Assembly (NCBI GenBank): GCA_902806085.1
Contig: CADCVH010000079.1
Span: 1 to 64,000 of the forward strand
Length of the DNA stretch: 64,000 nt
Reading direction: 5' to 3'
From: an uncultured Rubrobacteraceae bacterium
Lineage (GTDB): Bacteria > Actinomycetota > Rubrobacteria > Rubrobacterales > Rubrobacteraceae
Positions within the stretch are counted from its first letter, which is position 1. Every line of letters starts with the position of its first letter. The position numbers and the translations under genes are program-made. Positions 36,899 through 43,697 of the stretch are shown one piece after another. Below the pieces are notes generated by a model, which saw only the letters and a list, made by a program, of their open reading frames with translations, had not been told where the DNA came from and searched no databases.

Positions 36899-37615
36899 AT
36901 GAAGGTCGTCTTCGTGCACGGGGCTTTGGTCTTTGACGGGGCTTGGTGGTGGCACCGGATGGTGGAACCGCTCGCCGCCCTAGGTTTGGGCAGCCGGACC
37001 GTGGAGTTGCCGAGTTGCGTTGCCCCTCCGGGCGCCTCCCCGGAGGTTCCGGGGGACATGCACGCCGACGCCGACGCGGTAAGGGCGGCGCTCGACGAGG
37101 AGGACGAACCCCTGGCGCTCGTGGGGCACTCCTACGGCGGCGTGGTCATCACCGACGCCGCGGCGGGCCACGGGAACGTGCAGCACCTGGTCTACGTGAC
37201 CTCCGTGATGCCCGAGCGCGACGAGACGTTGGCGAGCCTCGGCGGGGGTCGGGAGCCGGGGCCGTGGATGGACCCGCGTCCGGCGGACGGCACGATGGGC
37301 GTCAAGGCCGAGTTCTTGCCCCGGGCCTTCATGCAGGACTGCGACGAAGAGGCGGTGGCTGGGGCTTTGAAGCGCCTCACCCGCCAGCCCCTAACGGTTT
37401 TTGGACAGAGCCCGCGCGCCGTCGCGTGGCGCGAGAAGCCCTCGACCTACGTCGTGTGCGCCGAGGACCGGGCGACCCCTCCCGAAGCGCAGCGGGAGTA
37501 CGCGGGCAGGGCGGATCGCGTGGTCGAGCTACCGACCGGCCACCACCCGATGCTCTCGCACCCCGGGCTGCTGACCCGGGCGATCGCGGAGGCGGCCACC
37601 GCGTCGGACGGGTAA
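36899..37615 (+). CDS. Alpha/beta hydrolase (EstC-like)
   Basis: A 238-residue alpha/beta-hydrolase. VVFVHGALVFDGAWWWHRMV opens the fold with the oxyanion region, LVGHSYGGVVITDAA contains the nucleophile serine, CAEDRATPP the aspartate and LPTGHHPMLSHP the histidine. Length and the VHGA..GAWWW pattern match plant salicylate-esterase-like and bacterial EstC-like proteins. ATG at 36899 follows GGGGAGGTAGTTTGG; the longer frame is less likely. A GC-rich hairpin follows. Substrate unknown. Confidence 0.88.
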   Translation: MKVVFVHGALVFDGAWWWHRMVEPLAALGLGSRTVELPSCVAPPGASPEVPGDMHADADAVRAALDEEDEPLALVGHSYGGVVITDAAAGHGNVQHLVYVTSVMPERDETLASLGGGREPGPWMDPRPADGTMGVKAEFLPRAFMQDCDEEAVAGALKRLTRQPLTVFGQSPRAVAWREKPSTYVVCAEDRATPPEAQREYAGRADRVVELPTGHHPMLSHPGLLTRAIAEAATASDG

Positions 37616-37618
37616 GGG

Positions 37619-37665
37619 CCCGCGACCCGGGGGCGTCCCGCCCGATTCCCCCTATGGGTCGCGGG
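37619..37665 (+). terminator. Hairpin after the hydrolase
   Basis: CCCGCGACCC (37619-37628) pairs perfectly with GGGTCGCGGG (37656-37665) across a 27-base loop, followed by GTTTG. The large loop makes this weaker than the other terminators in the window. Confidence 0.4.
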
Positions 37666-37769
37666 GTTTGTGGCGGGGTGTGGCCCGCCTGTAAAGGCGA
37701 ACGCGCCCGGTGCGCGCCTTTTATGGGACAATCCCCGTGCCGAAGGGCGGACACCGGGAGGGCGAGAAG

Positions 37770-38993
37770 ATGACCACATCACGCACGGAGGTCGGGCGGA
37801 ACGGGCGGCGGACGCAGGCCCAACCGGGGCACGACTTCCTGAACGTCGAGGCGCACCTCTCCGAGGGGGAACTCGCGGTGCGCGACCGCGTGCGCTCCTT
37901 CGTGCGGGAGAGGATCAAGCCGAACATAAAGGACTGGTTCGACCGGGCCGTCTTCCCGAAGGAGATCGTCCCCGAGTTCGCCGAGCTCGGCCTCCTCGGC
38001 ATGCACCTGGAGGGGTACGGCTGCGCCGGCGGAAGCGCCGTCGAGTACGGCCTGGCCTGCATGGAGCTGGAGGCCGGCGACTCGGGCCTGCGTACCTTCG
38101 TCTCCGTCCAGGGCTCCCTGGCCATGAGCGCGATCCACAAGTTCGGCTCCGAGGAGCAGAAGCAGGAGTGGCTCCCCCGCATGGCCCGCGGCGAGGCCGT
38201 AGGCTGCTTCGGCCTGACCGAACCGACGGCGGGCTCCGACCCGGCGAGCATGAAGACGTTCGCCCGGCGAAGCCCGGAGGGTTCCGACTGGGTCTTAAAC
38301 GGGGAGAAGCGCTGGATCGGGCTGGCCACCATCGCCGACGTCGCCGTGGTCTGGGCCCGCACCGACGAGGAGAAGAACCCCGTCCGCGGCTTCCTGGTCC
38401 CGACCGACGCCGAAGGATTCGTCGCAAAGGACATAACCCCCAAGCTCTCCATGCGCGCCTCCGTCCAGTGCGACGTCACGTTCGAGGACGTGAGGCTTCC
38501 GGAGGGGGCCAGGCTTCCGGAGGCGAGGGGTCTTGGGGGCCCCTTCGCCTGCCTCAACGAGGCGCGCTACGGCATCATCTGGGGCGCGATGGGCGCCGCG
38601 AGGGACTGCTACGAGTCGGCGCTGGCCTACGCGGGGATACGGGAGCAGTTCGGGAAACCCATAGGCTCCTTCCAACTCGTGCAGCAGAAGCTCGTGAACA
38701 TGCTTATCGAGGTGGAGAAGGGGACGCTGCTTGCCCTGCACCTCGGCAGGATGAAAGACCAGGGGACGCTCGGGCCCGAGCAGATCTCTTTAGGCAAGCT
38801 CAACAACGTGCGCGAGGCCATAGAGATAGCCAGGGAAGCCCGCACGGTCTTCGGCGGCAACGGGGTCACGCTCGACCATCCGCCGATGCGCCACATGGCG
38901 AATTTGGAGAGCGTGCGCACCTACGAGGGCACAGACGAGGTGCACACCCTTATACTCGGCAACGCCATAACCGGCATGCAGAGCTTCCGATAG
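37770..38993 (+). CDS. Acyl-CoA dehydrogenase, glutaryl-CoA dehydrogenase-type
   Basis: A 407-residue flavoprotein. The FAD/substrate region reads GCFGLTEPTAGSDPASMKT, the arginine-bearing helix has CYESALAYAGIREQFGKPIG, and the catalytic glutamate lies in RTYEGTDEVHTLILG. The extra N-terminal 20 residues and the pattern fit the glutaryl-CoA dehydrogenase-like branch, which oxidises (and sometimes decarboxylates) short acyl-CoAs to crotonyl-CoA-type products. GGGAGGGCGAGAAG precedes the ATG. The quinone oxidoreductase gene follows after 29 bases. In the PHA setting it may feed crotonyl-CoA. Confidence 0.92.
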   Translation: MTTSRTEVGRNGRRTQAQPGHDFLNVEAHLSEGELAVRDRVRSFVRERIKPNIKDWFDRAVFPKEIVPEFAELGLLGMHLEGYGCAGGSAVEYGLACMELEAGDSGLRTFVSVQGSLAMSAIHKFGSEEQKQEWLPRMARGEAVGCFGLTEPTAGSDPASMKTFARRSPEGSDWVLNGEKRWIGLATIADVAVVWARTDEEKNPVRGFLVPTDAEGFVAKDITPKLSMRASVQCDVTFEDVRLPEGARLPEARGLGGPFACLNEARYGIIWGAMGAARDCYESALAYAGIREQFGKPIGSFQLVQQKLVNMLIEVEKGTLLALHLGRMKDQGTLGPEQISLGKLNNVREAIEIAREARTVFGGNGVTLDHPPMRHMANLESVRTYEGTDEVHTLILGNAITGMQSFR

Positions 38994-39022
38994 ACGGTCC
39001 GACGAAAACGACTGGAGAAGAC

Positions 39023-40009
39023 GTGGCGCAGATGAAGGCGATCGTGGCGGAGGAGCCAGGCGAGCCGGGGGTGCTCCGGTACGTGGACGCCGAGCGACCT
39101 TCGCCCGGCGAGGGGAGGGTTTTGATCGAGGTGAAGGCCGCCGGCGTCAACTACGCCGACACCCTGCGCCGCATCGACCAGTACATCACGCACCAGGAGT
39201 TCCCCTTCACGCCCGGCTTCGAGGTGGCCGGCGTCGTGGCCGAGGTCGGACCCGGCGTGGACAACGTCTCCGAGGGCGATCGTGTCGTCACCACCCTCCT
39301 CGACACGGGCGGCTACGCGGAGTACGCCGTGGCCCCCGCCGCCTTCCTGGTACCGATCCCGAACGGTCTGGGCTTCGACGAGGCCGCCGCCATCCTGTTG
39401 CAGGGCCTCACCGCCTACCACGTGATCAAGACCTCGGGCGCCCTGAAGCCAGGCGAGAGCGTCCTCGTCCACGCCGCGGCCGGCGGCGTCGGAACCCTGG
39501 CCCTCCAGATGGCGAAGCTGCTCGGGGCCGGCCGGGTCATCGCCACGGCCAGCAGCCAGGAGAAGTTGGATCTCGCCCGCTCCCTCGGCGCCGACGTCAC
39601 GATCGACTACACCGAAGAAGACTGGCCCGAAAGGGTCAACGAGGCCACCGACGGCGAAGGCGCCGACGTGATCCTGGAGATGGTCGGCGGGGACTTCCCG
39701 GAGAAGAACCTCAGGTGCCTGGCGACCTTCGGCCGCATGGTCGTCTACGGCATCTCCAGCCGCGACCGGGGCCACCTCGTGCCTGCCGACCTCATGGACC
39801 GCTGCCACTCCGTCGTCGGGTTCTGGCTGGTCCCGATCACGCAGCGCCCCGACCTCCTGGTCCCGAGCCTCGAAGAGACCCTCGGCTGGATAGCCTCGGG
39901 CGACCTCAAGCTGACCATCGGCGCGAAGTACCCGCTCGAAAACGCCGCCGAAGCCCACGCCGATCTGGAAAGCAGGAAGACGACCGGGAAACTGATCCTC
40001 AGGCCTTAG
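39023..40009 (+). CDS. Quinone oxidoreductase / zinc-free MDR-family reductase
   Basis: A 328-residue medium-chain dehydrogenase/reductase. The N-terminal catalytic domain has VNYADTLRRIDQYI and PGFEVAGVVAEVG, and lacks the cysteine cluster and zinc ligands of alcohol dehydrogenases. The NADPH-binding domain contains LVHAAAGGVGTLALQMAKLLG. It resembles NADPH:quinone reductase (QOR). GTG at 39023 follows GGAGAAGAC; an ATG at 39032 is possible. It follows the acyl-CoA dehydrogenase gene and may reduce an enone or enoyl intermediate. The stop codon is part of a 16-bp tandem repeat. Confidence 0.9.
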   Translation: MAQMKAIVAEEPGEPGVLRYVDAERPSPGEGRVLIEVKAAGVNYADTLRRIDQYITHQEFPFTPGFEVAGVVAEVGPGVDNVSEGDRVVTTLLDTGGYAEYAVAPAAFLVPIPNGLGFDEAAAILLQGLTAYHVIKTSGALKPGESVLVHAAAGGVGTLALQMAKLLGAGRVIATASSQEKLDLARSLGADVTIDYTEEDWPERVNEATDGEGADVILEMVGGDFPEKNLRCLATFGRMVVYGISSRDRGHLVPADLMDRCHSVVGFWLVPITQRPDLLVPSLEETLGWIASGDLKLTIGAKYPLENAAEAHADLESRKTTGKLILRP

Positions 40010-40176
40010 GTTTTGAGGTTCTAAGGTTTTGAGGTTCTAGGTATGGGGTTGTTGCCCGGTGGGCCTTCTCGGTGCCGCGCTACGACGCGAGATCTCGTTC
40101 TTGCGAAAACGCCGTGAAAAGCGAAAGGCGGAGGGCAAACCCTCCGCCCCGCAGGCCTAAAGCCTCAAAACCTCTA
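40008..40176. repeat. Intergenic repeat element with inverted ends
   Basis: The left end is two contiguous exact copies of AGGTTTTGAGGTTCTA (40008-40039). The right end, 40155-40176, contains the reverse-complement-like CCTCAAAACCT. The interior has CTCGGTGCCGCG (40068-40079), which recurs at 54386-54397 inside a second element of the same build. The element bridges two convergent genes and includes the terminator at 40127. Confidence 0.6.
40127..40148. terminator. Bidirectional hairpin terminator
   Basis: GGCGGAGGG and CCCTCCGCC form a perfect 9-bp stem with a CAAA loop between the convergent quinone oxidoreductase and reductase genes. There is an A-rich run just left of the stem, giving a U-rich tail to minus-strand transcripts. 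Confidence 0.7.
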
Positions 40177-40941
40177 AATCACCGAGCTAGAAGGCCCGCC
40201 GGAGACGTAGATCGTCTCGCCGCTGATGTACGAGGCCTCGTCTGAGACGAGGAAGGCGACCACGTTGGCTATGTCCTCGACGCGGCCGAAGCGCTTGAGG
40301 GGGATGTTCTTGGCGAACCGCTCCTTCATGTCGTCCATGGTCATCCCGACCCGCTCGGCGGCCTCCCGGGTCATCTCCGTCTCGATCCAACCCGGCGCCA
40401 CGGCGTTGACGTTGATGTTGAACCGGCCGACCTCGAGCGCGAGCGTCCGCGCCAGCGCCTGCAGCCCCGCCTTGGCCGCGGAGTAGTTGGCCTGCCCCTT
40501 GTTGCCCAGAGCCACGATGGAGCTGGTCATCACGATCTTGCCGTACTCCTGCTCGACCATGTACTTCTGCGCCGCCTTGGAGCACAGGAAACTGCCCTTG
40601 AGGTGCACGTCCAGAACCTTGTCCCAGTCGTCCTCGCTCATCTTGAACGAGAGGTTGTCCCGCAGGAGCCCCGCGTTGTTGACGAGGATGTCCACCCGCC
40701 CGAAGCGGTTGTGGATCTCCTCGAACGCCTTCTCGACCTGCTGCGCGCTCGACACGTCGCACGCGATAGCTATGGCCTCGGACCCCGCCGCCTCGACGGC
40801 CTCCACCGTCTCCTGACACGACTCCGCCGACAGGTCCAGCACCGCCACGCTGGCACCCTCCTGCGCCAACCGAATCGCCTCGGCCGCCCCGATACCCCGC
40901 GCGGCACCCGTTACCACCGCCGTGCGTCCGCTAAGCCTCAA
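40174..40941 (-). CDS. SDR 3-oxoacyl/acetoacetyl reductase (FabG/PhaB-like)
   Basis: A 255-residue classical short-chain reductase. VTGAARGIGAAEAIRLA binds the cofactor, NNAGLLRDNLSFKM and the serine strand MTSSIVALGNKGQ lead to the catalytic NYSAAKAG (Tyr and Lys), and ETIYVSGG ends the chain. It resembles FabG and PhaB and should make (R)-3-hydroxyacyl thioesters from 3-oxo forms. TTG at 40941 is favoured because AGAGG lies at good distance; GTG just upstream is out of frame. A TATGTG-type inverted site stands 60-100 bases upstream, shared in style with other PHA genes. Confidence 0.9.
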   Translation of the reverse strand: MRLSGRTAVVTGAARGIGAAEAIRLAQEGASVAVLDLSAESCQETVEAVEAAGSEAIAIACDVSSAQQVEKAFEEIHNRFGRVDILVNNAGLLRDNLSFKMSEDDWDKVLDVHLKGSFLCSKAAQKYMVEQEYGKIVMTSSIVALGNKGQANYSAAKAGLQALARTLALEVGRFNINVNAVAPGWIETEMTREAAERVGMTMDDMKERFAKNIPLKRFGRVEDIANVVAFLVSDEASYISGETIYVSGGPSSSVI

Positions 40942-41000
40942 AGTGCACCTCTCTCTTTTGCCAAACACCAGAGCCCACACCCGAAGGTGTGGACTTTGTT

Positions 41001-41038
41001 ACATAAACCTTAATTGTAAACGAAACGCACTTATGTGT
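41001..41038. promoter_or_regulatory. Paired ACATAA...TTATGT sites upstream of the reductase
   Basis: ACATAA at 41001-41006 and TTATGT at 41031-41036 (within CTTATGTGT) form an inverted pair 24 bases apart in the leader of the minus-strand reductase gene. A small hairpin, CCACACC/GGTGTGG with a CGAA loop, lies at 40975-40992 between this and the gene. Confidence 0.45.
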
Positions 41039-41278
41039 CCAGTGGAGATAGATGCAACACGTGGGCGAACGAGGCGTGGCGCGGACCGGAGGGATTATAT
41101 GCCCTCGCGGGCGTCGCGTTTGCTTTAGGGTTCACAGAATCCCTCGCCGCGCTGGCGATTTGGGCATCGGAGTATCCGTGCCGCGGCTAACAAATATTGG
41201 CCGTTTTGGCGTATCGCGGCCCGGGCGGGGCGGGCATACTTGTGCCGAGCTTCCGGAGAAGCCTCGGGGTGAGGAGAG

Positions 41279-41667
41279 ATGGGTCCTGCTGGAAGACGCG
41301 TCAGGTTCGTCTGGCTCGCATTATTGGTGGTCGCGGTGGCGATACCGGGCGCGGCGGTGGCCCAGGAACCCGCCGTCTCTTCCCAGGGGTCATCTCCGAC
41401 ACCACGCCCACGATACGGGCCAACTTGGTGGACCTGCAGCAGATGCTGCCGAAGTCCGGCGTGGAGCTTTACGTCGACGGCAACCGCAAGACGGTCTTCT
41501 CCTACAATCGCTTCTCGGGCGCCCTCTCCCACGCGGCCGGGCCCCTCAAAGAAGGCCGGCACTCGGTGCGGATAAGGGCCACCGACCCGGACGGCCGGAC
41601 GGCCTCGAGGCACTGGATCTCCCGGGTAGAGTACACCGGGAACCACGTCCTTCGGGCATCGAACTAG
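41279..41667 (+). pseudogene. Secreted protein interrupted by a -1 frameshift
   Basis: The ATG at 41279 begins a clean signal peptide: FVWLALLVVAVAIPGAAVAQ with an AxA cleavage site. The frame then loses protein character at about 41389. The -1 frame takes over with VISDTTPTIRANLVDLQQML, YVDGNRKTVFSYNRFSG and SVRIRATDPDGRTAS, ending at the TAG at 41665-41667. That domain resembles a small extracellular beta-sandwich. The switch lies at a GGGG run near 41386-41389, so it is an indel, a sequencing error or slippage. GGGGTGAGGAGAG before the ATG and a strong terminator after the stop indicate a once-functional gene. Confidence 0.65.
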
Positions 41668-41694
41668 AGGGGGGCCGGACTTCCGGCCCCCCTC
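41667..41694 (+). terminator. Strong hairpin terminator
   Basis: GAGGGGGGCCGG and CCGGCCCCCCTC form a perfect 12-bp stem with an ACTT loop, starting at the stop codon of the secreted-protein gene and lying before the convergent end of the PhaB-like gene. Confidence 0.75.
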
Positions 41695-41728
41695 TCCCCT
41701 TGCCGAGCGCTAAAAGCGGATCGCTACG

Positions 41729-42478
41729 CTACGTCCTTATGTAGACCCCGCCGTTGATGTCGAGGGACTGGCCGGTGATGTAGTCGCCGTCTTCGACGAG
41801 GTAGCGGACGGCGCGCGCGATCTCGTTCGGCTCGCCGAACCGTCCGAGCGGTACCGACTTCAGGAGCTTGCCCTTCGCCTCCTCGGGGATGGCGGCGACC
41901 ATGTCCGTGTTTATGAACCCGGGGCAGATTGCGTTGACGGTTATGCCGTAGCGGGCGAGCTCCAGGGCCGCGGTCTTGGTGAAGCCGAGCATCCCGCCCT
42001 TGGCCGCCGAGTAGTTGGCCTGGCCGATGTTGCCCGCCTCCCCGACAAAGGAGCTCATGTTGATGATCTTGCCCCCGCCCGCCTCGGTCATGTGCGGCAA
42101 CACCGCGTGCACGGTGTAGAACGCGCTGTTGAGGTCCACCTGGATGACCTTGTCCCAGTCGTCCACCGAGAGCTTCCTTAGCGTCTTGTCTATGTTGATC
42201 CCGGCGTTGTTGACCAGAACGTCGATCCTGTTGAACCGCTCTATGGACTGGTCTATGAGCGCCTGCGCCTGCTCCGCGTCCGAGACGTCCGCCTGCACGG
42301 CGATGGCCTCCCCACCCGCCTCTTCTATCTTGGCAACCAACTCCTCTGCCGGTTCTTTGCTGCTCGAGTAGTTGACGACGACCTTCGCCCCGCCCGCCGC
42401 GAGCTCCTCGGAGATCGCCGCCCCAAGGCCACGGCTCGCCCCCGTGACTACCGCCACCGCCTCTTTCAGAGTTCCCAT
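41729..42478 (-). CDS. phaB: Acetoacetyl-CoA reductase (PhaB-like SDR)
   Basis: A 249-residue NADPH-type SDR. VTGASRGLGAAISEELAAGG binds the cofactor, NNAGINIDKTLRKLSVDDWD precedes the serine strand, and QANYSAAKGGMLGFTK contains the catalytic Tyr and Lys. NAGINIDKT..K and QANYSAAKGG are close to PhaB of PHA producers. It reduces acetoacetyl-CoA to (R)-3-hydroxybutyryl-CoA. ATG at 42478 follows GGGAGGGTGT. The gene is divergent from the PadR regulator, with TATGTG-type sites between them, and near thiolase and phasin genes. Confidence 0.9.
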   Translation of the reverse strand: MGTLKEAVAVVTGASRGLGAAISEELAAGGAKVVVNYSSSKEPAEELVAKIEEAGGEAIAVQADVSDAEQAQALIDQSIERFNRIDVLVNNAGINIDKTLRKLSVDDWDKVIQVDLNSAFYTVHAVLPHMTEAGGGKIINMSSFVGEAGNIGQANYSAAKGGMLGFTKTAALELARYGITVNAICPGFINTDMVAAIPEEAKGKLLKSVPLGRFGEPNEIARAVRYLVEDGDYITGQSLDINGGVYIRT

Positions 42479-42555
42479 ACACCCTCCCTTTTGCTGTCTT
42501 TTCCCTAGGGCCAGTTTATTGACCGCCCACACCCGCCGCAAACTAGATACCCGAC

Positions 42556-42564
42556 ACACATAAG
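42556..42564. promoter_or_regulatory. ACACATAAG half-site upstream of phaB
   Basis: ACACATAAG is the reverse complement of the CTTATGTGT seen upstream of the reductase at 41030-41038. It lies 78 bases upstream of the phaB start. Only one half is well conserved here. Confidence 0.35.
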
Positions 42565-42621
42565 ACCCGCGAGATCCCACCGCCAAACCGCTACAATGCT
42601 ACAGAAATGCCGCGAAAGACC

Positions 42622-42656
42622 TTGACTAATACATATATATATGTAGAATGCACATA
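42622..42656 (+). promoter_or_regulatory. PadR promoter with overlapping operator palindromes
   Basis: TTGACT (42622-42627) and TAGAAT (42644-42649), 16 bases apart, make a good promoter. The perfect 14-bp palindrome ACATATATATATGT (42631-42644) fills the spacer. TATGTA-N5-CACATA (42640-42656) overlaps the -10. ATGT...ACAT arrangements are the usual operator form for PadR-type regulators, so autoregulation is likely. Confidence 0.6.
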
Positions 42657-42675
42657 GAGTATGGAAGAGAGAGCA

Positions 42676-43086
42676 ATGAACAACGACGAAAAGGGGCAGG
42701 CCAACGGGGGCCGCGAGCCCGGTTTCCGGGGGGTCGAGGCGCGTCCCAGGAACTGGCTGGTGCCGGTGATCCTCCTGTCCCTGCGGGAGTGGAACTCCTA
42801 CGGGTACGAGTTGATGGAGCGGGCATCGAACTTCGGGTTCGAGGCGATGAACCCGGGGACGTTGTACAGGACCCTCAGGCAGATGGAGAAAGACGGCGTC
42901 GTCGAGTCCAGTTGGGAGACCTCCAGGGGGGGACCGGCCCGCCGGATGTACACCATAACGGACGCGGGCAGGGCCTACCTGGACTTCTGGGCGAGGTCGC
43001 TCGAGCAGTACCAGCAGACCATGGACACCTTCTTCCGGCTCTACACCGGAAGGCCTTTGCAGGACAAGCCGGACGAGAAGAAGTAA
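42676..43086 (+). CDS. PadR-family transcriptional regulator
   Basis: A 136-residue winged-helix protein. NWLVPVILLSLREWNSYGYE begins the DNA-binding domain, GTLYRTLRQMEKDGVVESSW is the recognition helix/wing region and RRMYTITDAGRAYLDFW ends it; a short helical tail follows for dimerisation. The ATG at 42676 is preferred over the ATG at 42661, since the promoter -10 would leave almost no leader for the latter and GGAAGAGAG precedes the former. It lies between phaB and a phasin-like gene, and so plausibly controls PHA genes in response to an acyl or aromatic ligand or to granule state. Confidence 0.9.
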   Translation: MNNDEKGQANGGREPGFRGVEARPRNWLVPVILLSLREWNSYGYELMERASNFGFEAMNPGTLYRTLRQMEKDGVVESSWETSRGGPARRMYTITDAGRAYLDFWARSLEQYQQTMDTFFRLYTGRPLQDKPDEKK

Positions 43087-43121
43087 GAGTTCGCGTCACA
43101 CGCGAGAAGGGGTTGGATCCA

Positions 43122-43457
43122 GTGCCTACCAACGTCGAGAGGGCGAACGAGGCCGCCGAAAAGCTGGCCGAGGCCACGCGGGATTCCTACAGGACCGTGG
43201 TGGACCACGCGGTCGGGCTGCAGGAGCGTAACGTCAGGTTCGCGCAGGGCGTGGTGGACGGTTCCATCGAGGAGCTACGCAACCAGGCCGAGAGCAACCG
43301 GGCGATGACCCGGGAGATCATGGAGCGGTTCGAGAAGCAGCGCGACGCCTACCAGACGCTCGTCGAGCAGTCCCTCGGCGCGTACATGGACCTCGCCTAC
43401 GCCCCCCTCTCCTACTACAAGGAGGGCCTGCAGGCCACGAAGAAGGCCACCAGGTAG
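43122..43457 (+). CDS. Phasin-like granule-associated protein
   Basis: A 111-residue, nearly all-helical, charged protein (ANEAAEKLAEATRDSYRTVV, later NRAMTREIMERFEKQRDAYQ), with no cysteines and an amphipathic, coiled-coil-type pattern expected of phasins that coat PHA granules. GTG at 43122 follows AAGGGG. It lies 35 bases after the PadR gene, likely in the same transcript, and before the thiolase. Sequence similarity alone would not settle the call; the context raises confidence. Confidence 0.7.
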   Translation: MPTNVERANEAAEKLAEATRDSYRTVVDHAVGLQERNVRFAQGVVDGSIEELRNQAESNRAMTREIMERFEKQRDAYQTLVEQSLGAYMDLAYAPLSYYKEGLQATKKATR

Positions 43458-43482
43458 GCCGACCAACGCGCGAGAGACGCAG

Positions 43483-43511
43483 GGGGCGGGCTCTAATAGG
43501 GCGCGCCCCCT
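43483..43511 (+). terminator. GC-rich hairpin after the phasin gene
   Basis: GGGGGCG (43483-43489) pairs with CGCCCCC (43505-43511) around a 15-base loop; the stem is followed by TTCCC. A likely terminator for the padR-phasin transcript. Confidence 0.45.
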
Positions 43512-43566
43512 TCCCGTATCTCTAGGGCCCTGGCGTGGAGACAGCGGTTCTCGGGGAGAAAAAAGG

Positions 43567-43602
43567 ATGCGTCGCGTGGGCCAGAAGCAGGCCAAGAGGT
43601 AA
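43567..43602 (+). other. Possible 11-residue leader peptide before a terminator
   Basis: ATG at 43567 preceded by GGAGAAAAAAGG opens a frame coding MRRVGQKQAKR and a TAA at 43600-43602. Half its residues are basic. A perfect intrinsic terminator begins 27 bases later, and the thiolase gene begins after it. This is the layout of a transcription attenuator, though chance is possible with so short a frame. Confidence 0.3.
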
Positions 43603-43628
43603 GAGGAAGCATCATCGCAGGTTTCGTG

Positions 43629-43659
43629 AGGCCCGGACCATATGGTCCGGGCCTTTTTT
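43629..43659 (+). terminator. Classical intrinsic terminator upstream of thiolase
   Basis: AGGCCCGGACCAT is followed directly by its reverse complement ATGGTCCGGGCCT (43629-43654), then a run of six T (43654-43659). This is the best rho-independent terminator in the window, yet it ends only 38 bases before the thiolase GTG with no clear promoter in between. Confidence 0.85.
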
Positions 43660-43697
43660 GATGTATGCTTCAGGCAGGAACAGCGGAAGGAGAAAAG

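Noticed and set aside
37670-40009. A 779-codon plus-strand open frame
   Set aside because: Only its last 328 codons are a real gene (quinone oxidoreductase). The first part is an out-of-frame reading of the acyl-CoA dehydrogenase gene, not a fusion protein.
41001-41278. Riboswitch or small RNA in the AT-richer leader near 41 kb
   Set aside because: Only a short CCACACC/GGTGTGG hairpin and the TATGTG-type sites are visible; no known riboswitch core could be recognised.
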